Shown piece by piece: positions 1 through 7,689 of a stretch of 57,056 bases of DNA (position 1 is the stretch's first letter; every line of letters starts with the position of its first letter). The notes under the pieces are model-generated. The model saw only the letters and a list, made by a program, of their open reading frames with translations. It had not been told where the DNA came from and ran no database searches. The stretch lies in assembly GCA_964550165.1 (NCBI GenBank), contig CAZJYC010000007.1, positions 1 to 57,056 of the forward strand, written 5' to 3'. This stretch comes from CAZJYC01 sp964550165. GTDB lineage: Bacteria; Acidobacteriota; Aminicenantia; Aminicenantales; Aminicenantaceae. The position numbers were made by a program, and so were the translations under genes.

Positions 1-6
1 AAAGGG

Positions 7-897
7 CTACATTTTTTCCAGGGCGGCGATCCTGGCCTCGATCGGAGGATGGGTGCTGAACAGATTGTTGACCGCCCCTTTTATGTCTTTGAGCGGATTC
101 ACGATGTAAAGATGAGCCGTTGCTTTGTTTGCCGCCTCCAGAGGTTCCTTATCTGCGGCCAGCTTCCTCAGCGCAGACGCCAGCCCTGGCGGATAGCGCG
201 TGAGAAGAGCTCCGCTGGCATCGGCCAGGAACTCTCTCTTGCGAGAGATGGCCAGCCGGATAAGCTGGGCAATAAGAGGAGAAAAAATTGCCAACACAAG
301 GCCGACAACGATCACAATTGCACCGACGTTTCCGCCTCCTCTGCTGCTCCTTCTCGCTCTTCGCCCCCAGAAAAAGCTCCGGAGCATCCAGTCACTCAGC
401 AGGGCGACGACACCAACCATAACCACGGCCAGGGTCTGAACAAGGACATCATAATTTTTGATGTGTGACATTTCATGGGCGATGACACCCTCCAGCTCAA
501 CGCGGTTCAGCTTTTCGAGCAGCCCTTTGGTAACGACGATGACCGAATTTTTTGGATTGCGTCCTGTGGCAAAAGCATTGGGCGCTGTGTCATCGATGAT
601 GTAACAGCGCGGCTTGGGCAATCCTGCGGCTATCGTCAATCCCTCGACAACATTGTAGAGATAAGGATAATCTTTTTTTTCGACCGGCTTGGCCCGGCTA
701 ATGGCCAGGACGATTTTATCACTGTAATAGTAGCTGCCAAAGGTCATGGCCCCAGCGATCACCGCAGCCAGGATCAATCCCTCAGTGCCCCAGCCCATTA
801 CCCTTTCAAAAACCCAAACCAAAAGGAAGATTAAAGATAGAAAAAAAAGGATAAGGAAAAACGATTTCCACTTGTTGCGGGCAATCTGTTCGTACAT
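7..897 (-). CDS. htpX: M48 family zinc metalloprotease HtpX-like
   Basis: Membrane-embedded zinc endopeptidase of the M48/HtpX family, which in other bacteria degrades misfolded membrane proteins with its active site facing the cytoplasm. The 296-residue product has two N-terminal membrane segments (about residues 12-31 and 40-56), the zinc motif HEMSH at 141-145, two further hydrophobic segments (about 152-170 and 190-215) and the third zinc ligand E222 in REFLADASG. Length and order fit the family. It lies 210 bp downstream of a LemA gene on the same strand, the usual LemA-HtpX pairing. The product is complete at both ends. Substrates cannot be told from sequence. Confidence 0.95.
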   Translation of the reverse strand: MYEQIARNKWKSFFLILFFLSLIFLLVWVFERVMGWGTEGLILAAVIAGAMTFGSYYYSDKIVLAISRAKPVEKKDYPYLYNVVEGLTIAAGLPKPRCYIIDDTAPNAFATGRNPKNSVIVVTKGLLEKLNRVELEGVIAHEMSHIKNYDVLVQTLAVVMVGVVALLSDWMLRSFFWGRRARRSSRGGGNVGAIVIVVGLVLAIFSPLIAQLIRLAISRKREFLADASGALLTRYPPGLASALRKLAADKEPLEAANKATAHLYIVNPLKDIKGAVNNLFSTHPPIEARIAALEKM

Positions 898-977
898 GAG
901 GAATTGGGTATGTTTTTATTCTCAAAAAGTCATTCGTAAAAGGCCGCTCATTAACTTTATGTGTTTGATAAAAACTC

Positions 978-997
978 TATGGGATTGCGATCCCATA
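978..997 (-). terminator. Hairpin with short T-run between lemA and htpX
   Basis: A perfect 8-bp inverted repeat (TATGGGAT / ATCCCATA, loop of 4) is followed on the minus strand by GAGTTTTTATC. It sits in the lemA-htpX gap and could be a weak terminator or attenuator that lowers htpX expression relative to lemA. The stem is AT-rich at its base, so confidence is low. Nothing else is seen in 898-1107. Confidence 0.35.
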
Positions 998-1107
998 ACA
1001 CTTTAACACTTTGTGTCTCGCGATTTTGTTGGATTGCCATGCCTTCGAACTCCCAAAGAAATTGAAAAAATTACTAAAGTATTCACAACAGAAAGAGAGG
1101 CTGGGAA

Positions 1108-1662
1108 TTAAAACTGAACCTTGACTGGTCCTCGAGCTACAGGCTCTTCAATCTCAAAATATTCTCTTTCTTTAAAGTTAAACGTCTTGGCGATGATGTT
1201 GGACGGGAAAACTTGCTGTTTAACGTTAAACTTCATCACGGAATCATTGTAGAATTGTCTGGCATAAGCGATTTTACCCTCTGTCCCGGCAAGCTCTTCC
1301 TGGAGGAGCAAAAAATTCTGATTGGCCTTGAGTTCAGGATAGTTCTCAACAACGGCAAAAAGGGATTTTAATGCGCCGGAAATCATATTCTCCGCTTCCC
1401 CCTGTTCTTTGACCGTGCTCGCATTTATGGCCTTGGCGCGGGCTTCGGTGACTTTCTGAAAGACTTCCCGTTCATGCTTGGCATAACCCTTGACTGTCTC
1501 AACCAGGTTGGGGATAAGGTCGTACCTCCGCCTCAACTGAACATCCACCTGCGACCAGGCATTGTCGCAGCGATTCCTCAAGTTCACCAGGCTGTTGTAA
1601 ATGGCAACGAGAGCTATCAAGAAGACTCCAAAGGCAATAAGAAAGATCCACAAAATTCCCAT
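1108..1662 (-). CDS. LemA family protein
   Basis: LemA family protein of 184 residues: one N-terminal membrane segment (about residues 3-24) followed by an all-helical cytoplasmic or periplasmic domain. Family signatures visible are the NRCDNAWSQVDVQLRRR helix start (about 31-47), YDLIPNLVETVKGYAKHE (48-65) and the region around FYNDSVMKFN near 135-145. LemA proteins are usually encoded next to HtpX-type proteases, as here, but their biochemical role is unknown. The ATG is preceded on the minus strand by a GAGGAG ribosome site, and a clear promoter lies just upstream. Confidence 0.92.
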   Translation of the reverse strand: MGILWIFLIAFGVFLIALVAIYNSLVNLRNRCDNAWSQVDVQLRRRYDLIPNLVETVKGYAKHEREVFQKVTEARAKAINASTVKEQGEAENMISGALKSLFAVVENYPELKANQNFLLLQEELAGTEGKIAYARQFYNDSVMKFNVKQQVFPSNIIAKTFNFKEREYFEIEEPVARGPVKVQF

Positions 1663-1693
1663 TCTTTTCTCCTCTTAGGTAATCGTCATGAAT

Positions 1694-1722
1694 AATAAAC
1701 TATTTTAAGAACTAAAAGTCAA
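1694..1722 (-). promoter_or_regulatory. Sigma70-type promoter for lemA-htpX
   Basis: On the minus strand TTGACT (plus 1717-1722) and TTTATT (plus 1694-1699) are separated by 17 bp and lie about 30 bases upstream of the lemA ATG. Confidence 0.55.
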
Positions 1723-1730
1723 ACATAAAT

Positions 1731-1751
1731 AAAAGGGGGCTGTCCCCTTTT
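1731..1751. terminator. AAAAGGGG/CCCCTTTT hairpin
   Basis: Short symmetrical hairpin (AAAAGGGG, 5-base loop, CCCCTTTT) upstream of lemA. It resembles the arms of the strong terminator after gltA at 3501-3532, but no gene ends here on either strand, so it may be a relic. The gap 1663-2125 otherwise holds the lemA promoter, the palindromic element and the gltA promoter. Confidence 0.3.
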
Positions 1752-1844
1752 GAGGATTTTCTCACAACTTAGCCTTCGGCCGGAGAAGGATGCGATAAAT
1801 TTCGCGTTTGGAAAAAAAAGATGTCTTTGTCTGCATTATAAGGA

Positions 1845-2022
1845 AGCACCTTTTTCCCGTGATGAGGAAAGAGATTTGATAGAGTGAGGAATGGAGGAGC
1901 TGGTTTCCGTCCCTCCGAAGCCCATGGTGGTGGGTGGGAGGGTCTTTGGCGAGGAGGGATGGAAACCAGCACTGTTATAGTTGGCTTTTATCATCATATG
2001 CTTTCACGGAAAAAAAGATGCT
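1845..2022 (+). repeat. Palindromic MITE-like element, copy 1 (178 bp)
   Basis: First of two near-identical copies (the other is 12025-12203). Outer imperfect inverted repeats start AGCACCTTTTTCCCGTGA and end TCACGGAAAAAAAGATGCT. An inner 18-bp stem (1899-1916 with 1953-1970, one G-T pair) encloses a second short stem and a G-rich loop at 1926-1942 made of five G-runs. Bases 1899-1975 are identical to copy 2 while the flanks have diverged. No transposase is present. It ends 14 bp before the gltA -35 box. A reading frame through it (67 codons, minus) is not supported. Confidence 0.85.
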
Positions 2023-2036
2023 TACTATAAATAAAA

Positions 2037-2069
2037 TTGACTTGACCCGCACACAATGATATATATAAG
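2037..2069 (+). promoter_or_regulatory. Promoter for citrate synthase
   Basis: TTGACT (2037-2042) and TATATA (2060-2065) with 17-bp spacing; an overlapping reading is TTGACC (2042-2047) with TATAAG (2064-2069) at 16 bp. The gltA ATG follows about 55 bases later with its own ribosome site. Confidence 0.6.
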
Positions 2070-2125
2070 GCTCTTCCATGAATTATCTTTGAAAAAAAAT
2101 TACGTCTTAAAAGAAGGAGGTTTTT

Positions 2126-3442
2126 ATGGCTTCATTAAAGGAAAAGCTCGCCGCAAAGATCGGCCCCATGCGCGAGAAGGTCGGCTCGATCGTCAAAGGA
2201 CACGGTGATCTGAAAATCTCAGACGTCTCAGTCTCCCAGGCTTACGGCGGCATGCGCGGTGTCAAGTGCATGGTCTGGGAAACATCAGCCCTCGACCCCA
2301 TGGAAGGCATCCGCTTCCGCGGCTTCACCATCCCCGAGCTCCGGGAAAAGTTGCCCAAGGCACCGGGTGGCAAAGAACCACTCCCTGAAGGGATCTTCTA
2401 TCTCCTGCTCCTTGGTGAATTGCCGACAGACGACGATGTCAAACAAATTACCCAAGAGTGGCAGAAGAGAAGTGAACTCCCCAAATACCTGATCGATGTC
2501 CTCAAAGCCATTCCCAAAGATACCCATCCCATGACCCAATTCTCATTGGCTATCCTCACTCTCCAGAAGGATTCCATCTTCGCTGAGAAGTACACAGCAG
2601 GTATGAGCAAGATGGAATACTGGGATCCCATGTACGAAGACGTGATGAACCTTCTGGCCAAGCTGCCCATACTTTCTTCTTACATCTATCGCAGGTCCTA
2701 CAAGGATGACAAACACATCCCTGCTGACCCAAAACTGGATTGGGGCGGAAACTTTGCTCACATGATCGGCGCTACCGAAGACGAGGCCTTCAAAGAGCTC
2801 ATGCGCCTCTATCTCGTTATCCACAGCGACCACGAAGGCGGAAACGTCTCAGCCCACACAACCCACCTTGTCGGCTCGGCCCTTTCCGATGCCTATTACT
2901 GCCTGTCTGCGGGAATGAACGGCTTGGCCGGACCTCTTCATGGACTGGCCAACCAGGAAGTTTTGCGCTGGATCATGGACCTGATGGAAAAATTGGGCGG
3001 TGTTCCCTCCAAAGACCAGCTCAAGAAATATGTCTGGGACACGCTGAAGTCAGGCCAGGTCGTCCCCGGATACGGGCATGCTGTTCTCCGCAAAACTGAC
3101 CCCAGGTACACTGCCCAGCGAGAGTTTGCCCTCAAGCATCTCCCCGATGATGAGATTTTTAAAGTCGTCAGCGCCCTCTACGAAATTGTGCCCGATATCC
3201 TAATGGAACAGGGCAAGGCGAAAAATCCCTGGCCCAACGTCGACGCCCACTCCGGATGCCTGCTCTACCATTACGGCGTGAAAGAATGGGACTTCTACAC
3301 AGTCTTCTTCGGTGTTTCCCGCGCGATTGGCGTTCTTTCTCAGCTCATCTGGAGCCGCGCTCTTGGACTCGCCATCGAAAGACCCAAGAGTGTGACCACA
3401 GGCTGGATCGAAGAGCAGCTTAAGCCCGCCAAACCGAGCTGA
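2126..3442 (+). CDS. gltA: Citrate synthase, eukaryotic-like type I
   Basis: Si-type citrate synthase of 438 residues that condenses acetyl-CoA with oxaloacetate. Sequence is closest in style to the mitochondrial-type enzyme rather than the shorter hexameric bacterial one. The catalytic triad is in place: H272 (GPLHGLANQ), H318 (GYGHAVLRKTDPR) and D373 (NVDAHSG), which correspond to pig H274, H320 and D375. H236 lies in the conserved HSDHEGGNVSAHT stretch. The ATG has a strong AAGGAGG site. It is a single-gene unit with its own promoter and a strong terminator. In an anaerobe it probably feeds an incomplete TCA cycle and glutamate synthesis, an inference that fits the glutamate synthase operon at 30932. 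Confidence 0.97.
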   Translation: MASLKEKLAAKIGPMREKVGSIVKGHGDLKISDVSVSQAYGGMRGVKCMVWETSALDPMEGIRFRGFTIPELREKLPKAPGGKEPLPEGIFYLLLLGELPTDDDVKQITQEWQKRSELPKYLIDVLKAIPKDTHPMTQFSLAILTLQKDSIFAEKYTAGMSKMEYWDPMYEDVMNLLAKLPILSSYIYRRSYKDDKHIPADPKLDWGGNFAHMIGATEDEAFKELMRLYLVIHSDHEGGNVSAHTTHLVGSALSDAYYCLSAGMNGLAGPLHGLANQEVLRWIMDLMEKLGGVPSKDQLKKYVWDTLKSGQVVPGYGHAVLRKTDPRYTAQREFALKHLPDDEIFKVVSALYEIVPDILMEQGKAKNPWPNVDAHSGCLLYHYGVKEWDFYTVFFGVSRAIGVLSQLIWSRALGLAIERPKSVTTGWIEEQLKPAKPS

Positions 3443-3500
3443 TTTATTGCTGGTCAACACAGCAGATAGTCAAAAGTCAAAGCCGTAATTCTTCAGGAAC

Positions 3501-3532
3501 AAAAAGGGGACATGAAAATGTCCCCTTTTTTT
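3501..3532 (+). terminator. Rho-independent terminator after gltA
   Basis: Perfect stem AAAAAGGGGACAT / ATGTCCCCTTTTT with a 4-base loop, followed by further T residues. Confidence 0.9.
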
Positions 3533-3549
3533 CGCAACAAACAAAGCCA

Positions 3550-3587
3550 AGTTGACTTGAAACAAAAATCATCATCCTAAGTCAACT
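3550..3587. repeat. 9-bp inverted repeat
   Basis: AGTTGACTT (3550-3558) and AAGTCAACT (3579-3587) are exact reverse complements with a 20-base loop. There is no T-run. It may be an operator or chance. No gene is seen in 3443-3688. Confidence 0.3.
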
Positions 3588-3688
3588 CGTCTTGACTTAT
3601 AGCCAAATGACCTTTGTCAGGCACCTAAAACTGTAGGCGTAAAAACCAGAGGAAAATAAAATATATTTTTGAAAATTATGTTGATATA

Positions 3689-3939
3689 ATGGCAAAAGCG
3701 ATAGAAAGGGTTTAAGAAGACTTTCGAATGGAAGCGATATGGATGTCGCCATGATTTCGGAGGATTTCAAGAATATGAATCTCTTAAAAAGACTTGAAAC
3801 AATAGGCCTTGCCCTCGCCAAAGCAAAAATTATGGAGCCTATAGAAGCCTTGGGATATACAGAAGAGGAATTTTTGGCCAAGGGAAAAGGCACTTTTCTT
3901 GCAGATGAGGTTAAATCAAAAGGCATCGAAGCAATATGA
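3689..3939 (+). pseudogene. Decayed MNT-type nucleotidyltransferase domain gene
   Basis: The open frame at 3739-3939 encodes 66 residues that match the C-terminal two thirds of a minimal (MNT/Pol-beta superfamily) nucleotidyltransferase: the DxD metal motif DMDVAMISEDF, then PIEALGYTEEEF and VKSKGIEAI. The same frame reads NGSDMDVA just upstream. The N-terminal helix and the essential GSxAxG motif are missing. An ATG at 3689 opens MAKAIERV, a typical family N-terminus, and stops at 3713-3715. The simplest reading is an internal deletion of about 30 codons plus a frameshift. Without the glycine-serine motif it should be inactive. MNT proteins are often toxin-antitoxin partners; no HEPN partner is found. 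Confidence 0.6.
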
Positions 3940-3970
3940 GCAAGAAATTAGCAAAAATATATTATGAATA

Positions 3971-3979
3971 TGCTATAGT
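3971..3979 (+). promoter_or_regulatory. Extended -10 candidate for hom
   Basis: TGCTATAGT resembles an extended -10 element and lies 57 bases before the hom ATG. No good -35 box is visible. Confidence 0.3.
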
Positions 3980-4035
3980 GGGCTTCAATTATCTTCTCTG
4001 AAAATCTCTGATATCAGTTTTGGAGGAAGGGAAAA

Positions 4036-5085
4036 ATGGAACACAAAATCTGCCTCATCGGCTGCGGCACAGTTGGCCAAGGTTTTCTGGAGATTCTCCT
4101 CGAAAAAAACGATGACTTGAGAAATAAGCTTGATTTTGAAGCGAAAGTCATTGCCATCTGCGACAAGCTCAAGGGGACAATCGTTATCCCGGAGGGCATC
4201 AATATAAAAAAGATTCTTCAAATTTTGAGCCAGGGGAAGAAAATTGATGAATACCTCGCAGGAAAGCCAAACGCAGCTGCGGGCGCCGACCCCCTGGAAA
4301 TCATCGAAAAATGCGAGGCCAATATCGTTGCCGAACTGACATACACCGACATCAAAACAGCCGAACCAGCCACAAGCTACATCAAAAAGGCGCTGCGGAC
4401 CGGAAAACATGTGGTGACATCCAACAAGGGGCCCGCAGCTCTCCACTGCGCAGAGCTCAAAAATTTGGCCCAGAAAAGCAACTGTTTCTTCCGGATAGAG
4501 GGAACCGTGATGAGCGGCACGCCGGTCTTCAGCCTGTTCGAAAACGGCTTCGCCGGGAACGAGATCAAGGAGATAAGGGGAATCCTTAACGGAACGACCA
4601 ATTTTATCTTAACCAAGATGGAAGAAGAGGGCATGGATTACAAAGATGCTTTAAAGCTAGCCCAAAAATTGGGCTATGCCGAGGCTAATCCCAGAGCAGA
4701 TGTGGAAGGCTACGACGCACTGGCAAAAATCGTTATCCTCTCCAACGTTCTTTTGGAAGGGAATATCAGGCCTGCGGACGCCAAAAGACAGGGCATCACC
4801 TCCATCACCAGGAAAAAAATCCAGGCTGCAAAAAAAGAAGGTTTAAGATATAAGCTCATCGCCTCGACCAGAAAAGAGAACGGACGGATTGTGGCCAGCG
4901 TCTCGCCCCAAAAGCTTCCCCTGTCTGACCCTCTGGCTGGAGTCACGGGCGCCAACAACGCTCTGACTTTTGACCTGGATTTGCTGGGCAAAGTGACGAT
5001 CCAGGGTCCTGGAGCCGGAAAAATCGAGACGGGTTACTCTATCCTCACCGACATGCTGGCCATCCACCGCAGGCTGAGGAAATAA
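4036..5085 (+). CDS. hom: Homoserine dehydrogenase (no ACT domain)
   Basis: NAD(P)-dependent homoserine dehydrogenase, which interconverts aspartate semialdehyde and homoserine in the threonine/methionine branch. The 349-residue product has the Rossmann motif IGCGTVGQG (8-16), the substrate region GILNGTTNFILTKM (about 182-195) and the ADVEGYDALAK signature (about 221-231) with the catalytic lysine region. It ends without the C-terminal ACT regulatory domain of many bacterial enzymes, so feedback control by threonine is not expected from the sequence. GGAGGAAGG precedes the ATG. It heads a six-gene co-directional run of amino-acid enzymes, 18 bp before the next gene. Confidence 0.92.
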   Translation: MEHKICLIGCGTVGQGFLEILLEKNDDLRNKLDFEAKVIAICDKLKGTIVIPEGINIKKILQILSQGKKIDEYLAGKPNAAAGADPLEIIEKCEANIVAELTYTDIKTAEPATSYIKKALRTGKHVVTSNKGPAALHCAELKNLAQKSNCFFRIEGTVMSGTPVFSLFENGFAGNEIKEIRGILNGTTNFILTKMEEEGMDYKDALKLAQKLGYAEANPRADVEGYDALAKIVILSNVLLEGNIRPADAKRQGITSITRKKIQAAKKEGLRYKLIASTRKENGRIVASVSPQKLPLSDPLAGVTGANNALTFDLDLLGKVTIQGPGAGKIETGYSILTDMLAIHRRLRK

Positions 5086-5103
5086 AAATGAAGGAGTCTC
5101 ACC

Positions 5104-6339
5104 ATGCATTTTAAACTTTTAAGCCGCAGGGACCTCAAAGCTATGGACGCCTTGATCGATTCTTATGGAGGAGCCAAGGAGATTTCGAAGCAGATAGAAT
5201 CTCAAAGGGACTACAAAACCCGAAAGCGAATCGCTCAAGAAAAAGGATTCGGGGAGATGCTGGATAAAGCCGGGGAATACGTCGAAAGATTTGCCAAGGT
5301 TGAGGACTTTGTGGCGAAGAACGAAATTTCTGTCACCAAGAAAGGAATTTGCACAACCCAGGTTTCCGGATTTCAGGGATCCCGCCCCACTTTCGATTGC
5401 CTGAAAAGAATCGCCGAAGCCAAAGATATGCTTTTCCCGACAGAGATGATTTCTGTTGTGGGTTTGACCGATCATTATGTCTACAGCGGCGACCTGCTGG
5501 CCACCCTGGCCATGGCTGAAAACATTCTGGGCGCGAGCAAATTCTGTTCCACAAATCTTTTGGGAACACCCCTTCCGGAAGAACGCTTCGTCCGGGTGGA
5601 GAAAGTGACGGGGGAGAAATTCGAGAGAAAAGACCTGGGCAAGGGAATAAGCCAGATCATCCTGAAGAACATGGGCACACCCTACGGAAATCTTGGCGGA
5701 GTCGAAGTCGGGAACAACAACCACCTTGTTTATCTCGACGGAATAACCCGGGCTGCGCTGGAAACAGGGGCAAACTTTTTCCTCAATCCCAGCTGGTCGA
5801 CCATCGTCGCTGCCTGCTATTATGCCCGGGAAATTCCTAACCTCTCCTTCAAGATTTCCATGCTGCTCTCCACCCAAAATGCCATCCAGCTCCGCATGCT
5901 TCTGAATATCTTCAAGGAATATTTGCGGGACGACGGGACAACTCCAGTTTACGAGATCAATATCGGAAACGCGGCCACTCCAGAGACATTTATCCAGTGC
6001 TGCGACGAGATCGAAGCCTCTGGCCTGCCCAAAATCTACCTTGCCAGCCACATCAGAATCAATCCCGACCTGGGGATGGCAGACTTCAACTGGACAGAAA
6101 ATGCTTTTAAAGTCCTCGATGCCGGCAAAGACCTGACGATCAAATACGAGAGCGACGGAGAATCCCGTCCTTATGACACCATGGAAGCCTATTTCCTTTC
6201 GGATGAGGAGAGAAACAAAAAGGCTGAGCTGATCGGCGACGTCATCTTTCACAAGTGCATCCGTTGTGACAAGGATGCCAAGGAGATCATGATAAGAGGC
6301 CACGAAGCAAAATTTGCAAAGATTTCCTACCGGACATAA
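5104..6339 (+). CDS. Conserved-looking protein of unknown function (411 aa)
   Basis: I do not recognise this family. The 411-residue soluble protein has no signal peptide or membrane segment. Alternating hydrophobic strands and conserved-looking loops (GLTDHYVYSGD, LGGVEVGNNNH, EINIGNAATPETF, LASHIRINPD) would fit a TIM-barrel-type enzyme, but that is a guess. A lone CIRCD pair near residue 386-390 could bind metal. The ATG has an AAGGAGT site. It sits between homoserine dehydrogenase and an SDR, with a PLP lyase and aminotransferase downstream, so a role on an amino acid or its oxo-acid is likely. A long open frame on the opposite strand (5119-6465) is a shadow of its codon use. Confidence 0.8.
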   Translation: MHFKLLSRRDLKAMDALIDSYGGAKEISKQIESQRDYKTRKRIAQEKGFGEMLDKAGEYVERFAKVEDFVAKNEISVTKKGICTTQVSGFQGSRPTFDCLKRIAEAKDMLFPTEMISVVGLTDHYVYSGDLLATLAMAENILGASKFCSTNLLGTPLPEERFVRVEKVTGEKFERKDLGKGISQIILKNMGTPYGNLGGVEVGNNNHLVYLDGITRAALETGANFFLNPSWSTIVAACYYAREIPNLSFKISMLLSTQNAIQLRMLLNIFKEYLRDDGTTPVYEINIGNAATPETFIQCCDEIEASGLPKIYLASHIRINPDLGMADFNWTENAFKVLDAGKDLTIKYESDGESRPYDTMEAYFLSDEERNKKAELIGDVIFHKCIRCDKDAKEIMIRGHEAKFAKISYRT

Positions 6340-6368
6340 GCTCCTGGAAAAAGCGAGGGAGATGCACC

Positions 6369-7160
6369 ATGGACTTAGGCATAAAAAACAGGGTGGCCTT
6401 GGTCGCAGCATCCAGCAGAGGAATTGGCAAGGCCATTGCCCTCCAGCTTTCGCGGGAAGGAGCAAAGGTCATGCTCTGCGCCAGAAACGAGGAAAGACTT
6501 TTTAGAACAAAGGAGGAGATTGCTCCGGAAACGGGAGGAGCGGTCAGTGCTGTTGTCGCGGATGTCACGGACAAAAATCAGGTGCAAAACCTGGTGAAAG
6601 AGGTCGTTAAAGAATTTAAAACTGTGGAGATACTTGTCTCTAACGCCGGTGGTCCCCCATCGGGTCTGGTGGATGATTTTTCTCCTGATGATTACCGTGC
6701 GGCTCTGGAACTTAATCTTCTGAGCACAGTGAATCTTTGCTATGAAGTTATGCCTTTGATGAAGAAGCAGAGATGGGGAAGGATCATCACCATGGCTTCT
6801 GTCTCTGCCAAGCAGCCGATCCCTGCCCTGATCCTCTCCAACACGGCCAGGGCTGGTGTCCTGGGCTTCTCCAAGTCCCTCTCCGAACAACTCGCGCCTT
6901 ACGGCATAACCGTCAACTCGGTCTGTCCCGGATACACAAAAACAGAACGGGTGGAAGAACTGGCCAAAGCATTCGCAAAAAGTGGCAAAGGTTCCGTCGA
7001 GGATTTTTACAGGAATATTGAAAAAATGATTCCTATGGGAAGGATGGGGACTCCGGAAGAGATTGCTCAGGCTGTGGCTTTTCTCGCTTCTGAAAAGGCG
7101 AGTTACATCACCGGAGTGGCCTTACAGGTCGACGGAGGCTATATTAAAGCTCTATTTTGA
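6369..7160 (+). CDS. SDR family oxidoreductase, FabG-like, without the canonical YxxxK
   Basis: Short-chain dehydrogenase/reductase of 263 residues. The N-terminal cofactor motif is present in altered form (ASSRGIGKA, 14-22), as are NAGG (about 95) and the C-terminal GVALQVDGGY. At the active-site helix, where most members read Y-S-A-S-K-A-G-V, this protein reads S-N-T-A-R-A-G-V (about 157-164), so the catalytic Tyr is Ser and the Lys is Arg. A known SDR subgroup shares this SN..R pattern, so it is probably not decay. The reaction is unknown. A ribosome site GAGGGAGATG precedes the ATG, 30 bp after the previous gene. Confidence 0.9.
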   Translation: MDLGIKNRVALVAASSRGIGKAIALQLSREGAKVMLCARNEERLFRTKEEIAPETGGAVSAVVADVTDKNQVQNLVKEVVKEFKTVEILVSNAGGPPSGLVDDFSPDDYRAALELNLLSTVNLCYEVMPLMKKQRWGRIITMASVSAKQPIPALILSNTARAGVLGFSKSLSEQLAPYGITVNSVCPGYTKTERVEELAKAFAKSGKGSVEDFYRNIEKMIPMGRMGTPEEIAQAVAFLASEKASYITGVALQVDGGYIKALF

Positions 7161-7223
7161 TTCATTCCAAGCTCAGTCCATTATCGATGAAGATAAAATC
7201 CTATGGAACCAAAGCGGACAGGA

Positions 7224-7252
7224 TTGACAAACCTTTTGGAGGCTTATAGCAT
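7224..7252 (+). promoter_or_regulatory. Candidate promoter for the cupin gene
   Basis: TTGACA (7224-7229) and TAGCAT (7247-7252) spaced by 17 bp; the -35 is perfect, the -10 weak. ATG follows at 7280 after GGAAGGAGGG. Confidence 0.45.
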
Positions 7253-7279
7253 TTTTAAAATTTTGGAAGGAGGGCTGAG

Positions 7280-7642
7280 ATGAAAGAGTTCATGAAAAAA
7301 TGGGAGGGGACACCTTATCCTGAAATGTTGAGAGGGCTCCCCGAGATCGATGTTCCGTTTGAGGGAGTCCGAGGCTGGCTTCTTCAGGGAAGCGACAAAC
7401 AGACTGTATTTTTCGATATAGAGGCAATCGGCGAAATCCCGCCCCATTCTCACTGCGCCCAGTGGGGAATAGTGGTTGAAGGAAAGATGCGGCTGAATAT
7501 CGGAGGAAAGTCAAAGGTTTATGCCAAAGGAGAATGGTATTACATCCCAGAGGGTGTGGCCCATTCAGCGACCTTTCTCACCAGATTTAACGCGATCGAT
7601 GTCTTTGACGAGCCGCAGCGGTATAAAATAAAAAAAGGATAG
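7280..7642 (+). CDS. Single-domain cupin protein
   Basis: Small cupin (120 residues) with one double-stranded beta-helix. Motif 1 is PPHSHCAQWGIVVEG (about 54-68), with the usual metal histidines HxH but Gln/Trp where the motif 1 Glu is expected. Motif 2 is around YYIPEGVAHSA (about 87-97) with the last histidine. Such proteins bind a divalent metal and serve as isomerases, dioxygenases or small-molecule sensors, and the family does not fix which. It has a strong ribosome site and lies inside the amino-acid cluster, so an amino-acid-derived ligand is plausible but unproven. Confidence 0.85.
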   Translation: MKEFMKKWEGTPYPEMLRGLPEIDVPFEGVRGWLLQGSDKQTVFFDIEAIGEIPPHSHCAQWGIVVEGKMRLNIGGKSKVYAKGEWYYIPEGVAHSATFLTRFNAIDVFDEPQRYKIKKG

Positions 7643-7689
7643 GCCAATCTGTGTCACACATTTAATAAAAAACAAAAAACGAGGATAAA

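Noticed and set aside
1769..1972. 67-codon minus-strand reading frame
   Set aside because: It runs through the palindromic element; conservation with copy 2 is at the DNA/stem level.
5119..6465. 448-codon frame opposite the 411-residue protein and SDR
   Set aside because: Low-complexity shadow frame without a ribosome site; the plus-strand genes have normal protein character and ribosome sites.
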